Positions 1 to 7,813 of a DNA stretch of 41,774 bases are shown piece after piece; position 1 is the first letter of the stretch; each line of letters opens with the position of its first letter. The notes under the pieces were generated by a model. It made no database searches. It saw only the letters and a program-made list of their open reading frames with translations, and was not told where the DNA came from. The position numbers were made by a program, and so were the translations under genes. The DNA is taken from positions 1-41,774 of IMG/VR virus record IMGVR_UViG_3300023223_000483. One strand, given 5' to 3'. This stretch comes from a virus.

Positions 1-144
1 AGCAACAAGATTTTTTGGTCAACAGGCACCAGCGGCGACAACCAGGGCGATAGCTGGTGGAGCCGGAGCAGGGGCGACCGAGGCAGTAATCCAGAAAGCA
101 CAAGCGGAAGCCGGGGGAACTTTTAACAAGCCCGATATAGCCTT
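1..144. repeat. Left copy of the 144-bp end repeat
   Basis: Bases 1-144 are identical, base for base, to 41631-41774. The coding frame of the ejection-protein gene continues without a break from the right copy into base 145, so this is the overlap of a circular assembly rather than a duplicated gene. A headful-packaged, circularly permuted phage genome would give exactly this. A true 144-bp terminal repeat is less likely because it would cut a gene at both ends. Confidence 0.95.
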
Positions 145-1555
145 GGCTGCGGGCTTAGGCGCGGGCGCTGAATTGATAGGGCCATTGCTAGCGGCTCCGA
201 TAAACAGGCTAAGAGCGGGCCAGAGAGCAGGCGAGGAAACGGTAGAGCAGACAGCTAGGCGTGAACTATTCGAATCTGAGAAGCTGGCACCAACTAGAGC
301 ACAAGTCACCAGAGATCCGGAAACCTTTCAATCACAAGCCTCAATTGAAAAAACAGATCCTTCTGGCGGCATTGCAAGGCAGCTTGAAGGCCAAGAACAA
401 ATACTCCAAGAGCGGGCACGTCAAGTCCGAGACCTAACAGGCGGGGAGGCTGTCACCTCAACGTCGGCACCAATTAATGAGATAGTTAAGCGGTCGATTG
501 ATGCGGATGACAAGATAAGCCAGCTTTACAAGCAAGCCAGGGAGAGAGCGCCAGGCATTGAAGACATCAAGACGAGTAGACTTAATACACTGACTCGCAG
601 GCTGGCCGGGCAAGACAAGCTAAGCGGTGGAGTTGTCAGCGGCGTTAAGGGGGAGTTGCGGGCGAGAGGATTGATTGATAACGCTGGCAAGTCGACAGGG
701 AGAAAGATAAACGCGACGGAAGCTGAGGAGCTTAGGGCCACGATCAATACATTTTTCAAGGAGTCCGGCGAGAATGCGCCAAGGGGGAACCAATTAATCA
801 GGGAATTTAAAAACGCGCTAGACGACGATGTATTCAAGGTGAAAGGTGAGGATTTATTCAAGGAAGCCAGAAAATCAAAAGCAGATTTTGAGGAAGGTCT
901 GAATAGAGCCAAAATAAGCAAGTTCGATGCAAGCAAAACTAACCTTGTAAGAGATCTTCTAAACAACAAAAGTTCGATCAATCCAGACAAATTTGTGCAA
1001 GATACAATATTCAGGGCAAAATTTAGAGCGGAAGACATTAACCAGTTAAAGCTGTTTTTGAATCAAACAGAAGGCGGCAAAGCTGCATGGAGAGACGTTA
1101 GGGCGCAAACCATGGCAGAGATAGAAGAACAGATATTCCGAGGACCATTAGGCCCTGACGGGAAGACGAGAGCTTTAAGTCGAGCCAAAGTCGATGCTGT
1201 CATTAAAAAGCTAGGCAACAAGATAGACGTGGTTCTTGAGCCTCAAGAGAAAAAGTTTATTCTCAAGCTTAGAGATATAGCCGGACTTAGGGAGGCTCCG
1301 AGATTAAGAGGCGGGGGTGGGGGACCAACAGAGGTAGCAGAGCAGGTGGCTAGCGATGTAGGGGGGGACTTTTTCTTTATGCGGCTGATTTTCCGAAAGC
1401 TAAGCAATGCAAGAAAAAACCAATTGCTTCAGCGCTTGCCAAAACTCAGAGGAACCACCAAGCCAGACATAACATTAAGAGGGCCGACACAAGCCGCTCA
1501 AACAGCAAGACAAGCACAAGACAGCCAGCAAACAGGCCGTAATAGACCTAGGTAG
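1..1555 (+). CDS. Large ejection (internal virion) protein, 3' part across the circular join
   Basis: This is the C-terminal part of a gene that starts at 41017. The frame is open from base 2 to the TAG at 1553-1555, and removing the repeated 144 bp gives one 722-residue protein. The part encoded here is rich in charged helices (R, E, K, Q) after an Ala/Gly-rich hydrophobic stretch, and it ends in a Gln/Arg-rich tail. Its size, composition and place just before the tailspike fit a DNA-ejection protein comparable to P22 gp16 or gp20, which leaves the capsid with the DNA. No lysozyme or transglycosylase motif was seen. The TTG at 143 is not the start; it is an internal Leu codon. Confidence 0.75.
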   Translation, partial: ATRFFGQQAPAATTRAIAGGAGAGATEAVIQKAQAEAGGTFNKPDIALAAGLGAGAELIGPLLAAPINRLRAGQRAGEETVEQTARRELFESEKLAPTRAQVTRDPETFQSQASIEKTDPSGGIARQLEGQEQILQERARQVRDLTGGEAVTSTSAPINEIVKRSIDADDKISQLYKQARERAPGIEDIKTSRLNTLTRRLAGQDKLSGGVVSGVKGELRARGLIDNAGKSTGRKINATEAEELRATINTFFKESGENAPRGNQLIREFKNALDDDVFKVKGEDLFKEARKSKADFEEGLNRAKISKFDASKTNLVRDLLNNKSSINPDKFVQDTIFRAKFRAEDINQLKLFLNQTEGGKAAWRDVRAQTMAEIEEQIFRGPLGPDGKTRALSRAKVDAVIKKLGNKIDVVLEPQEKKFILKLRDIAGLREAPRLRGGGGGPTEVAEQVASDVGGDFFFMRLIFRKLSNARKNQLLQRLPKLRGTTKPDITLRGPTQAAQTARQAQDSQQTGRNRPR

Positions 1556-1557
1556 GT

Positions 1558-1573
1558 GTAGGATATATCCTAC
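1558..1573. promoter_or_regulatory. Perfect 16-bp palindrome upstream of the tailspike
   Basis: GTAGGATATATCCTAC reads the same on both strands and lies 3 bases after the ejection-protein stop and 50 bases before the tailspike start. It could be a dimeric protein-binding site or a small RNA hairpin setting tailspike mRNA level. A TAAAAT box about 7 bases downstream could be a -10 element. It has no T tract, so it is not a standard terminator. Confidence 0.45.
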
Positions 1574-1623
1574 AAGTAGTGTAAAATTCAACCTCTTAAC
1601 AATTAGATACACGTGAGTTTAAC

Positions 1624-2394
1624 ATGGCATTTACACAGATTAGCGGCACCATCCCCCAATATTTCAAAGAGACGATTAACGGCGGCGCTGGTCCTAGCTC
1701 TCCAGCCAGCGGCTATTATATTAAATTTTATGACCCTTCCAATAACCCTATAAACATGGCGTCTGATAAAGATGGAGGGGGATTGCTAGATAAAGCAACG
1801 CTTGATAGCTCTGGGTATCCCATTAATGGGTCAGGGGCAAGGTTCACACCATTCATAGACCAGCAGTACAAAATAGCTCTATTTATAACTGAGGATGATG
1901 CTAATAATAATGCATTTGGTAGTGATGACTGGTTTGATGGGCCATTTTTCCCTTATGCTCTGGTAACTTCTCAAGCGATTATCCCGATTTCAACGGTGCC
2001 AGATCTTAGGTCAGTAACAGGACAATCTGATGCCGATATCATATTTATTGCAGGCCATACGGTTGATGGTTTTGGGGGAGGAAGGTTTGATTTTAGTGAT
2101 TCGTCAACGGCGACAGATGATAACGGGTCAATTATAGAGCCTGATACCGGAACAGGGGCATGGTTGCGGGTCACAGAAACTGGAATATTTAGTATCGATG
2201 ACTTTGGGGCCTACCCCACAAATACAGACACCGGAAATCAGACAGCCGTTATAGCAGCAATAGCGGCGGCTGATCTTCTAGGCGGGGGGGGATATAAGGG
2301 TTGGTCCTTACACTTACCCGATGAGAGAAATTACATTCGGGTCAAGTCGGAACGTTGTACTAGTTGGAACGTCGAACGGGTACAATTACGGTAA
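1624..2394 (+). CDS. Tailspike, N-terminal fragment (virion-binding and start of beta-helix)
   Basis: These 256 residues begin with a domain typical of podovirus tailspike and fibre N-termini (about residues 1-110), which hold the spike on the virion: a Gly/Pro-rich segment, then FYDPSNNP, then LDSSGYP. A pectate-lyase-type beta-helix opens near residue 188 with the familiar FSIDDFGA and a Gly run before LHLPDERNYI. The frame then stops early at 2392-2394, while the beta-helix continues in the +1 frame from 2282 to 3949. The two frames overlap by 113 bases and together make an ordinary-sized tailspike of about 770 residues. A run of eight G at 2284-2291 lies inside the overlap and is the likeliest slip or error site. 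Confidence 0.85.
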   Translation: MAFTQISGTIPQYFKETINGGAGPSSPASGYYIKFYDPSNNPINMASDKDGGGLLDKATLDSSGYPINGSGARFTPFIDQQYKIALFITEDDANNNAFGSDDWFDGPFFPYALVTSQAIIPISTVPDLRSVTGQSDADIIFIAGHTVDGFGGGRFDFSDSSTATDDNGSIIEPDTGTGAWLRVTETGIFSIDDFGAYPTNTDTGNQTAVIAAIAAADLLGGGGYKGWSLHLPDERNYIRVKSERCTSWNVERVQLR

Positions 2395-3949
2395 CGCAAA
2401 GTCTTCGTCTGTTTTTTTATATACGTCAGGAGTTTATGGAATAAGATTCCCAGAAACTTGTATATATCCTGGCCTCAAGAATATATCGATTGCTAGCGAT
2501 GGGATACTAAACGGCAATCTCCCTCATAATATAACTAATGAGGGGGTAGAATACGGCGTCATAATCGAGCAAGGAGCTACGGTTATCCTTGACGTGTCAA
2601 TTAACGCATTTCAATTCGGACTGTGCGTGCTTGCGCACGGCAACTCTAATGTCACGGACCGAGTGGGAATCCAATCATGCACAAGAGCTGGTCTTATCAT
2701 AACACCTGGGACCGCTGCAGGTTACGCGCTATATCACCCTAACTTAACGCCGCCAGGATTGTTTAATATAACGACCGTCCTAAAGTTCGGGAAAATAAAT
2801 ATACGGAGTAATGCGTGGGGAGCGATAATTAGAGATGGAACGCCGAGGTTTGAAGACTTGGTGATAGAGTCAAATATATTTGGCGGGTTAATATTAAATG
2901 TCGGTAGTGTTGACGGTGCGTCTACAGCCAAAATAGACCAAGGCCATGTAGAAAACAACTGGAGAGATTTTGACCCAACCGCTATAAGTTGGCGTAATGC
3001 GGCAGTCATAGGCAATAATATGTTATTGGAAACTGCCGGTGTGCCAATTGATTTAAATGACGACAGTGACAATGCTATTTCTGATTTTGGCGCTCAAATA
3101 ATACTCAATAGCTCGGAAACAGGAACGCAGGTTGGCCCTACATTTTGTAGATTTAATACCGTCAATATGTCCCTATCTCAAGGATCAAAACAGAAGGCCA
3201 TATCAGCAAATCAGTGTTTTGATGTAGTATTTAATGATTGCTCATGGAACGGCGGTGATACTACGACAGATAATATTGTCAGGACAGGAAAAGTTAACGC
3301 AGGGACAGACAATCAAGCTAACGCGCTAAGGTTTATAGATTGTCGCGGCCCTTTGCCGTCTGATTTAGCCGGCGACTTAGGGAATCGGGCTTTTGTGTCC
3401 GTTGTCGAAACTTCAGACCCAGGAGGCGGGGGGACGACATATTTGCTAGGCCGCGTCAGGGGCGTGGGGGGGACTTTATTGCTACCTGAAGTTGACGCTC
3501 TAGAAGATAATAAAAGGCTGTTGGACCAGTATCTGGAAGGCACGGACTCTAGTAATTTATTCGTCCCTACCATGAGCGCCCTTGCCGGTGGGACAGTAGC
3601 ATTAAGTGGAACCTCTCTATTAACTGCAATAAAAATAGGTAGCCAGGTTACCATTACGGGGTCAATAGGTATTGATAGCGTCTCAGCCCCTGTTGGAGAA
3701 ATCTCTATTGACGGACTGCCTTATGCTGCGGGAGCTGGAAATCAATACTTTTCGACTGGATCAGTATGGGTAAATGGCCAAGAGTCGACAGGGCAATATA
3801 TTTTAGCAAAAATAGAGCCAGGGAATAGTAAAATACAGCTTAATAAAATTGTGTCAGGACAAGCGGCTGACATTAATGCTGACTTAAAGTCTGGTCAGCA
3901 GATAGTTGTATCTATCTGCTATTTTACTGACTTTACTGAAGCTAGTTAG
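2321..3949 (+). CDS. Tailspike, beta-helix and C-terminal fragment (shifted frame)
   Basis: The frame is open from 2282, straight after a TAG at 2279-2281; the first ATG is at 2321 with no convincing ribosome site in front. The product (542 residues from that ATG) reads as the body of a beta-helix tailspike: ITFGSSRNVVLVGTSNG near the start is a typical beta-helix turn pattern, followed by Asn/Gly-rich coils and a beta-rich C-terminal domain. Such spikes bind and often cleave host surface polysaccharide, but I cannot identify catalytic acids with confidence. It is best read as one gene with 1624-2394, joined by a +1 shift or by correcting one base. Confidence 0.85.
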   Translation: MREITFGSSRNVVLVGTSNGYNYGNAKSSSVFLYTSGVYGIRFPETCIYPGLKNISIASDGILNGNLPHNITNEGVEYGVIIEQGATVILDVSINAFQFGLCVLAHGNSNVTDRVGIQSCTRAGLIITPGTAAGYALYHPNLTPPGLFNITTVLKFGKINIRSNAWGAIIRDGTPRFEDLVIESNIFGGLILNVGSVDGASTAKIDQGHVENNWRDFDPTAISWRNAAVIGNNMLLETAGVPIDLNDDSDNAISDFGAQIILNSSETGTQVGPTFCRFNTVNMSLSQGSKQKAISANQCFDVVFNDCSWNGGDTTTDNIVRTGKVNAGTDNQANALRFIDCRGPLPSDLAGDLGNRAFVSVVETSDPGGGGTTYLLGRVRGVGGTLLLPEVDALEDNKRLLDQYLEGTDSSNLFVPTMSALAGGTVALSGTSLLTAIKIGSQVTITGSIGIDSVSAPVGEISIDGLPYAAGAGNQYFSTGSVWVNGQESTGQYILAKIEPGNSKIQLNKIVSGQAADINADLKSGQQIVVSICYFTDFTEAS

Positions 3950-3965
3950 GCCTATTTAGCACCCT

Positions 3966-3987
3966 AGGCGGTCTCGATTGACCGCCT
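3966..3987 (+). terminator. Hairpin terminator after the tailspike
   Basis: Perfect 8-bp stem AGGCGGTC / GACCGCCT with loop TCGATT, followed by TATAATTT. It sits between two convergent genes (tailspike on plus, HNH gene on minus) and most likely ends late transcription. The minus-strand side lacks a T tract, so it would work mainly on plus-strand transcripts. Confidence 0.75.
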
Positions 3988-4571
3988 TATAATTTACTCA
4001 TTCGCCCTAGCCTTGTCATTTTGGTCAAAGCCTCCTCTGGGGGCATTCCTTTTTTTATCCTGTGCGCTATAGTGTGGCAATCAAAGCCAGATCTCCGAGA
4101 CCATTCTGAGAGTATAAGGTTTTCACCAAACGCTTTTATTCTGTGATTAGAATCTTGATTATCGCCTTGTTCAAGAACAGTAGCCCAGCGACAATTATCT
4201 TTAAAATATCCCTTTGAGTTATCAATCCTATCAATTGTGTAACCTTTCCCTGGCTTTCTCCCCATATCCTCGGCGAATTTCCAGAAATCTGAAGCCCATT
4301 CATCACATACAGATATACCCTTATCCTTGTATCTGGCGCGCGATTGATTACTGGGCCTACATCTAGAAACCATAGAGTTCCAATGAGTATACAGAGGATG
4401 CTTGCATTTCCCGTTGTGCATGTTTTTTGAAAATAAAGCATCCTCTATACTCATTCCTTTGTCATTAAACCTGTATTCCACTCGGCCATAGTTTTGACCA
4501 TAATATTTACAGGCTTTAGCTATCGATTCAAACGTTAAGCCTCTCACAGTTACCTGAATTGGCGCTCCCAT
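3987..4571 (-). CDS. HNH-type (homing-like) endonuclease
   Basis: This 194-residue protein has the layout of free-standing phage HNH endonucleases. The central part has [14 protein letters not shown], then GISVCDEW and TIDRIDN...NCRWAT, a block seen in many phage HNH proteins. Flanking segments near both ends (about residues 7-46 and 147-184) look like repeated helix-turn-helix modules of NUMOD type, each ending in a SIEDAL or PPEEAL motif. It would cut DNA at a specific site and may spread by homing. It is the last gene of the leftward operon; its start lies 44 bases inside csrA, so the two are probably translationally coupled. Specificity cannot be read from the sequence. Confidence 0.75.
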   Translation of the reverse strand: MGAPIQVTVRGLTFESIAKACKYYGQNYGRVEYRFNDKGMSIEDALFSKNMHNGKCKHPLYTHWNSMVSRCRPSNQSRARYKDKGISVCDEWASDFWKFAEDMGRKPGKGYTIDRIDNSKGYFKDNCRWATVLEQGDNQDSNHRIKAFGENLILSEWSRRSGFDCHTIAHRIKKGMPPEEALTKMTRLGRMSKL

Positions 4572-4767
4572 TATCTAACTCCAGCCCATTACGGGCAGAT
4601 AATTTATTTTTATCCTTTATATACAATTCCTCTCTTAATATTACTACATCATCAGGGGCATTAATACCCAATCTCACTTGGCCTGATCGGGAGTTTCCTA
4701 ATACAGTTACTATAATGTTGTCATTTATAAACAAACTCTCTCCTACTCTCCTTGTTAGTATTAGCAT
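4528..4767 (-). CDS. csrA: CsrA/RsmA-family translational regulator
   Basis: The 79-residue product begins [18 protein letters not shown] and carries QVRLGINAP and VVILREELY, matching bacterial CsrA along its whole core. Leu4 and the Arg of LREE (Arg44 region of E. coli CsrA), both needed for RNA binding in the family, are present. CsrA dimers bind GGA motifs in mRNA leaders and block or promote translation and decay. The core ends near residue 53; the remaining 26 residues form a polar tail longer than usual. The ATG at 4767 has a GGGGAAAAGG site upstream and shares its A with the stop of the preceding gene, so I prefer it to a TTG 27 bases upstream. Whether it acts on host or phage mRNA is unknown. 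Confidence 0.93.
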   Translation of the reverse strand: MLILTRRVGESLFINDNIIVTVLGNSRSGQVRLGINAPDDVVILREELYIKDKNKLSARNGLELDNGSANSGNCERLNV

Positions 4768-5285
4768 TACCTTTTCCCCTTTATTTTTACACAAGCTACA
4801 AACTCAAGCGAATCAGACTTGTGTTTAACAGCAAGGGCTTCACTGTCATTTAAAAACCCATAAACGCTGCCTTCGTCGTCCTCGGTACTGGCATAAAGAT
4901 TGACCCAATAATAATCACCCTCTTTCTCTGGTATAACCTCCCTGAACTCCGCCACTCTCCAATCAGAGAGATCATTTGCCGCATGGCAATCATTGTATGT
5001 TTTGTGCCTGACATTACTAATATAGTTATTGTTTGATTTCTTTACCGAGCTAAAAAAGTGGATAGGCTCTCTAGCATTAGGCTCAGCATCCTTGATAGCC
5101 TCCTCTATAACTTGGTTATCGTTATCGCCGTCTGAAATAAATGACACTAAATAGGGATACTTTAAAGCCAGCCGCCTAAGCTCTATCAGATCGGCCAGGG
5201 TTTCACTTTCACCCGTGTATTTTTTATTTATCTCCGCAAGCCTTTCCTCGGATATTAATATTTCAGTATTTATATTTTCCCACAT
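4767..5285 (-). CDS. Hypothetical protein coupled to csrA
   Basis: A 172-residue acidic, soluble protein of unknown function. The N-terminal half is helical ([29 protein letters not shown]). The C-terminal part has a compact beta pattern, [16 protein letters not shown] then [14 protein letters not shown], seen in several small phage proteins that I cannot name. Its start overlaps the stop of the upstream gene (TAATG) and its stop overlaps the csrA start in the same way, so it and csrA are probably made together. It is the best candidate for a partner of CsrA, though only by position. Confidence 0.7.
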   Translation of the reverse strand: MWENINTEILISEERLAEINKKYTGESETLADLIELRRLALKYPYLVSFISDGDNDNQVIEEAIKDAEPNAREPIHFFSSVKKSNNNYISNVRHKTYNDCHAANDLSDWRVAEFREVIPEKEGDYYWVNLYASTEDDEGSVYGFLNDSEALAVKHKSDSLEFVACVKIKGKR

Positions 5286-5458
5286 TATGTCTTACTCCTT
5301 GCTGAATTTCTGACATCGTGATGGACCGGGCCACCTTTAGACGACTGATGTTTTTGTATGTCCCTCATCCTTTCTAAGTGGGCGTATATTGTAGGGGTAA
5401 CCTCAATTGCAGGCATGGATTCAATTCTTTCAATTTCTTGAGTCAATGGTAATGTCAT
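5285..5458 (-). CDS. Small hypothetical protein (57 aa)
   Basis: Reads MTLPLTQEIERIESMPAI and continues as a short helical, His/Arg-rich polypeptide ending SARSKT. A good ribosome site, AAGGATAAAAGGA, precedes the ATG. Its TAA shares a base with the ATG of the next gene, the coupling seen throughout this operon. No family recognised. Confidence 0.65.
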   Translation of the reverse strand: MTLPLTQEIERIESMPAIEVTPTIYAHLERMRDIQKHQSSKGGPVHHDVRNSARSKT

Positions 5459-5471
5459 TCCTTTTATCCTT

Positions 5472-5564
5472 TTAACACATTAAATAAATTAAGCCATTTG
5501 ATACTGCTACGGCCATCACTCCAACGGCAACGAATGCCGAATACAAATATAGATCATGTAACAT
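5472..5564 (-). CDS. Single-pass membrane peptide (30 aa)
   Basis: Thirty residues starting MLHDLYLYSAFVAVGVMAVA, then a continued hydrophobic stretch to a final Cys. It would form one transmembrane helix. AAAGG lies 8 bases upstream of the ATG, and the gene ends 13 bases before the next start. It could be a small holin-like or membrane-modulating peptide, but nothing else supports a role. Confidence 0.5.
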   Translation of the reverse strand: MLHDLYLYSAFVAVGVMAVAVSNGLIYLMC

Positions 5565-5652
5565 ATTTTGCAACCTTTATATGATATCAATTAATACTGA
5601 ACTGATATAATAAACCAAGATTGCAAAAATTAACTTGATCGAGTTCACAAGA

Positions 5653-5877
5653 CTACCATTCAAGGCCTTTAACGTTGATTTCTTTTTTACAGCTCGGGCA
5701 ATCAAAAGACACTTCAAAGTGCTTATGTTCGTCACACCACTGACCTTCGGGCAACGCCATTTTATAGATCTCTGAGTCATCGTTTAACCCCAAGTCGTCG
5801 TCTGTCAAATAGATTAACTCCTTGCACTCTGGGCACGACACAGTGACTTCAATGCATAATACTGCTGGTACAGTCAT
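5653..5877 (-). CDS. Zinc-ribbon-like small protein
   Basis: 74 residues with two knuckles, CPEC near residue 15 and CPSC near residue 62, plus Cys and His in GQWCDEHKH between them. The two CxxC pairs suggest a zinc-stabilised fold. The start overlaps the end of the DUF1364 gene by 4 bases (ATGA). About 90 bases after it (5565-5652) hold no gene. Function unknown. Confidence 0.65.
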   Translation of the reverse strand: MTVPAVLCIEVTVSCPECKELIYLTDDDLGLNDDSEIYKMALPEGQWCDEHKHFEVSFDCPSCKKEINVKGLEW

Positions 5878-6167
5878 TTGTAAGTTACCAACCCTTTATC
5901 AATAAGCTTAATAAACGTTCTCAGCCATGCTCTCATGACATAAAAAGAATAGTCTATATCGCTTAGCCACCCCTCGTCTAGATGCGTATGGCACGAAGAG
6001 CACCCATAAGCACCCATCACATCCGGCGACTTCATGCCCATGCCTTTCTCCTCTGATTTTATGTGGCAAAACACAGTAGTCTCTGAGTTGGAATTGCAGC
6101 AAGGCATATTAAAAGTGCAGTCCTCGCCTTTCGCGCTAGCCCTTATCTTTTTTGATACTATTCTCAT
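5874..6167 (-). CDS. DUF1364 / YbcO-like nuclease
   Basis: 97 residues with the family signature: Arg/Lys-rich start, ASAKGEDCTFNMPCCN, then ETTVFCH, GMGMKSPDVMGAYGCSSCH and a closing helical part. DUF1364 proteins occur in lambda-like nin regions; the E. coli member YbcO is described as an HNH-like zinc nuclease. The zinc and metal ligands (Cys of DC, CC, CSSC and the His of FCH and CHTH) are kept. It overlaps both neighbours by 4 bases. With ERF and the NinB-like protein it makes a recombination and nuclease set. Confidence 0.85.
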   Translation of the reverse strand: MRIVSKKIRASAKGEDCTFNMPCCNSNSETTVFCHIKSEEKGMGMKSPDVMGAYGCSSCHTHLDEGWLSDIDYSFYVMRAWLRTFIKLIDKGLVTYK

Positions 6168-6391
6168 TTATCCCTCGAATTGCAAATAAGGCAATGAGTA
6201 TAAATCCCGGTAGTTGCCTTCGATATATCTTCACCCTCGTCCAGTTCAGGCTCAAAATTACTAGGCCATGTTTTATGGTCTTGAATGACCGTAGATCCAA
6301 CCATCGGCCCTTTCTTGTGAGTATGTGGAGCAACCCCATAATAGGGATAGATAGAACTTCCATCTTCATCCTTGCAAGCACAATCACTCAT
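6164..6391 (-). CDS. Small conserved phage protein with Cys/His motif
   Basis: 75 residues, with the block YPYYGVAPHTH then WPSNFEPELDEGED and a closing YTHCLICN. Small phage proteins with YPYYG.APH and WP.NF are common, and the paired CLIC with nearby His suggests metal binding. No activity is known to me. It starts within the stop of the preceding gene (ATGA). Confidence 0.7.
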   Translation of the reverse strand: MSDCACKDEDGSSIYPYYGVAPHTHKKGPMVGSTVIQDHKTWPSNFEPELDEGEDISKATTGIYTHCLICNSRDK

Positions 6392-6561
6392 CCTTCAGCC
6401 TCCTTTATCATCTCATCAAGCTTTCTGTCAGCCATATCCACAAGGTTTGACATTTCCTCTTCACTTGAATAAGGAATGGCAATAAACCCTATGCCCGCTT
6501 TTCTGAACTCGTCGACTAGAATTAAAGCGTTTCTCATATCTTCAGGCTTGCATCTATCCAT
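6388..6561 (-). CDS. Small hypothetical protein (57 aa)
   Basis: Starts MDRCKPEDMRNALILVDEFR and ends in an acidic helix, LDEMIKEAEG. The ATG lies 2 bases after the previous stop, and the stop overlaps the next start as ATGA. It looks like a short alpha/beta/alpha protein. No family recognised. Confidence 0.6.
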   Translation of the reverse strand: MDRCKPEDMRNALILVDEFRKAGIGFIAIPYSSEEEMSNLVDMADRKLDEMIKEAEG

Positions 6562-6563
6562 AA

Positions 6564-6722
6564 TCAACCCTCATCATCGTTATCATTAATAACCAGGGAT
6601 ATCCCGTTATCATCAAGCGCCTTAACAACGCCGCCAACAATTATTTCAGCGTCCCATTTTGATAATCCTGATTTATCCATAACTTCGTTTACTGCTTTAT
6701 CAATTCTGTCATTAATATCCAT
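6564..6722 (-). CDS. Small hypothetical protein (52 aa)
   Basis: Starts MDINDRIDKAVNEVMDKSG and ends in an acidic tail, INDNDDEG. The start shares a base with the stop of the lipoprotein gene (TAATG). Helical, soluble, no family recognised. It is supported by the unbroken coupling with both neighbours. Confidence 0.6.
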   Translation of the reverse strand: MDINDRIDKAVNEVMDKSGLSKWDAEIIVGGVVKALDDNGISLVINDNDDEG

Positions 6723-6940
6723 TACAACCCCTCTAGTTTTGTATAGACTTTTTCGTTCTCAATCTCAAAGAGTGCGCCATTGGCACAAAATATCTCCACA
6801 TAACTCCCTCCCCTGGTGAGGCGTATTTTTACTAATCCGCCATTACCATTACACAATATGATGGCCTTTGTTATTGCGGGCTTTTGAACCCATGCGCATG
6901 ACGAAATGAACAAGCACGATATAATAATTAGTATTTTCAT
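6722..6940 (-). CDS. Predicted small lipoprotein
   Basis: 72 residues starting MKILIIISCLFISSCAW. The hydrophobic start followed by I-S-S-C at residues 12-15 is a lipobox, so Cys15 would be lipid-modified and the mature protein (about 58 residues) anchored in the outer or inner membrane. The mature part is a small beta-rich domain with two further Cys. Early-expressed phage lipoproteins often block receptors or exclude superinfecting phages, so this is a reasonable guess. A spanin subunit is less likely because no partner lies beside it. Confidence 0.7.
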   Translation of the reverse strand: MKILIIISCLFISSCAWVQKPAITKAIILCNGNGGLVKIRLTRGGSYVEIFCANGALFEIENEKVYTKLEGL

Positions 6941-6948
6941 AAATCACC

Positions 6949-7374
6949 TTAATGTTGAGCTTGCCAATAATCGGTATATTCGTTAGCTTCAGGGTGAGGT
7001 AGCATTATTCCATGCTCAATAGCCCACACTTCAACCTTTGTCATGTAAGCGCAGAATGGCGCTGATTCCATGCCTTTTGTACTTTTAAGCTGATTCTTTT
7101 CGACGGTATTACCAACGACAATATCTTCAGTTCCCAGAAATTTAGATCTCATAACAAAATGAATCTGATCCTTATTAAAATCCCCCTTTAGTCGCTTGGT
7201 GAATGATTCGGCGATTATTCCCAGCCACATCCAGTACAGGCTGTTAGCCTGCTTCGATCGCTTATCCCCGAGGATTGCCCACTTGATAACTATGGGCTTA
7301 CCTTTCCATATAGTGTTAAGCATGGTAGACAGGTCCATTATGCTGTATATGACAGCCTCTTGACTGCTAGACAC
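6949..7374 (-). CDS. NinB-like recombination protein
   Basis: 141 residues. It has the NinB-like order RSKQANSLYWMWLGIIAE in the middle, then FVMRSKFLG, then STKGMESAPFCAYMTKVEVWAIEHGI near the end. NinB (lambda Orf) binds single-stranded DNA and SSB and helps phage recombination, which fits an operon that also carries ERF. I chose the GTG at 7374 because GGGGG sits 6 bases before it; an ATG at 7338 has a poorer site. It overlaps the upstream gene by 8 bases. Confidence 0.7.
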   Translation of the reverse strand: MSSSQEAVIYSIMDLSTMLNTIWKGKPIVIKWAILGDKRSKQANSLYWMWLGIIAESFTKRLKGDFNKDQIHFVMRSKFLGTEDIVVGNTVEKNQLKSTKGMESAPFCAYMTKVEVWAIEHGIMLPHPEANEYTDYWQAQH

Positions 7375-7810
7375 GTCTAACCCCCTTCATCACGTCTTTA
7401 AATCCACCTTGCATGCTCTCTCGCTCCTCTTGTGTGTGCTGCTTGTGCTGTTGCGGCTTGATCATTTCCGGCATCGGTCGATCAGTTGCCAATTTCTTAG
7501 TCACTGGCTTAGTTTTAATCTCTTCTTGCGCCCACTTCTCACCATTCAGCCAGCTTGATATATGAGGCAAATAGGCGAACACCCCGAGAGAGGTATTTTT
7601 TTTGTAAATATCCGTCATAGTAATGACTCTTTTACACATCTCATCAGTACATTTGTTATTGTGAAGCAACGGGTATTTCATCCAAGCCTTGAAAGCGTGC
7701 TTACGTGCTCCATACGACGGACTAACCCCTTTGTATGATTTCTTGACACAATCCCAAAACCTAATAAAGTAAGGGCAGTCCGGCACCTCAACACAATTAC
7801 TTAAATCCAT
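7367..7810 (-). CDS. Replisome-organiser-like protein (C-terminal-type domain)
   Basis: 147 residues. The segment FAYLPHISSWLNGEKW (about 79-94) is the motif found near the C-terminus of many phage replication-initiation (lambda O or DnaD-like) proteins, usually as YIPH.STWLN...W. Upstream is a helical region with Cys and aromatic residues, and downstream a Gln/Lys/His-rich tail. It lacks the N-terminal winged-helix origin-binding half of full-length proteins, so it may load helicase without binding origin DNA itself, or a partner may do that. Placed next to ERF, it is the only replication-like gene I see. Confidence 0.5.
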   Translation of the reverse strand: MDLSNCVEVPDCPYFIRFWDCVKKSYKGVSPSYGARKHAFKAWMKYPLLHNNKCTDEMCKRVITMTDIYKKNTSLGVFAYLPHISSWLNGEKWAQEEIKTKPVTKKLATDRPMPEMIKPQQHKQHTQEERESMQGGFKDVMKGVRRV

Positions 7811-7813
7811 AAA

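Noticed and set aside
143-1555. Gene start at TTG 143
   Set aside because: The frame continues upstream through the circular join to the ATG at 41017; TTG 143 is an internal codon.
5577-5780. 67-residue minus-strand frame
   Set aside because: It lies mostly inside the zinc-ribbon gene in another frame, and its start has no ribosome site.
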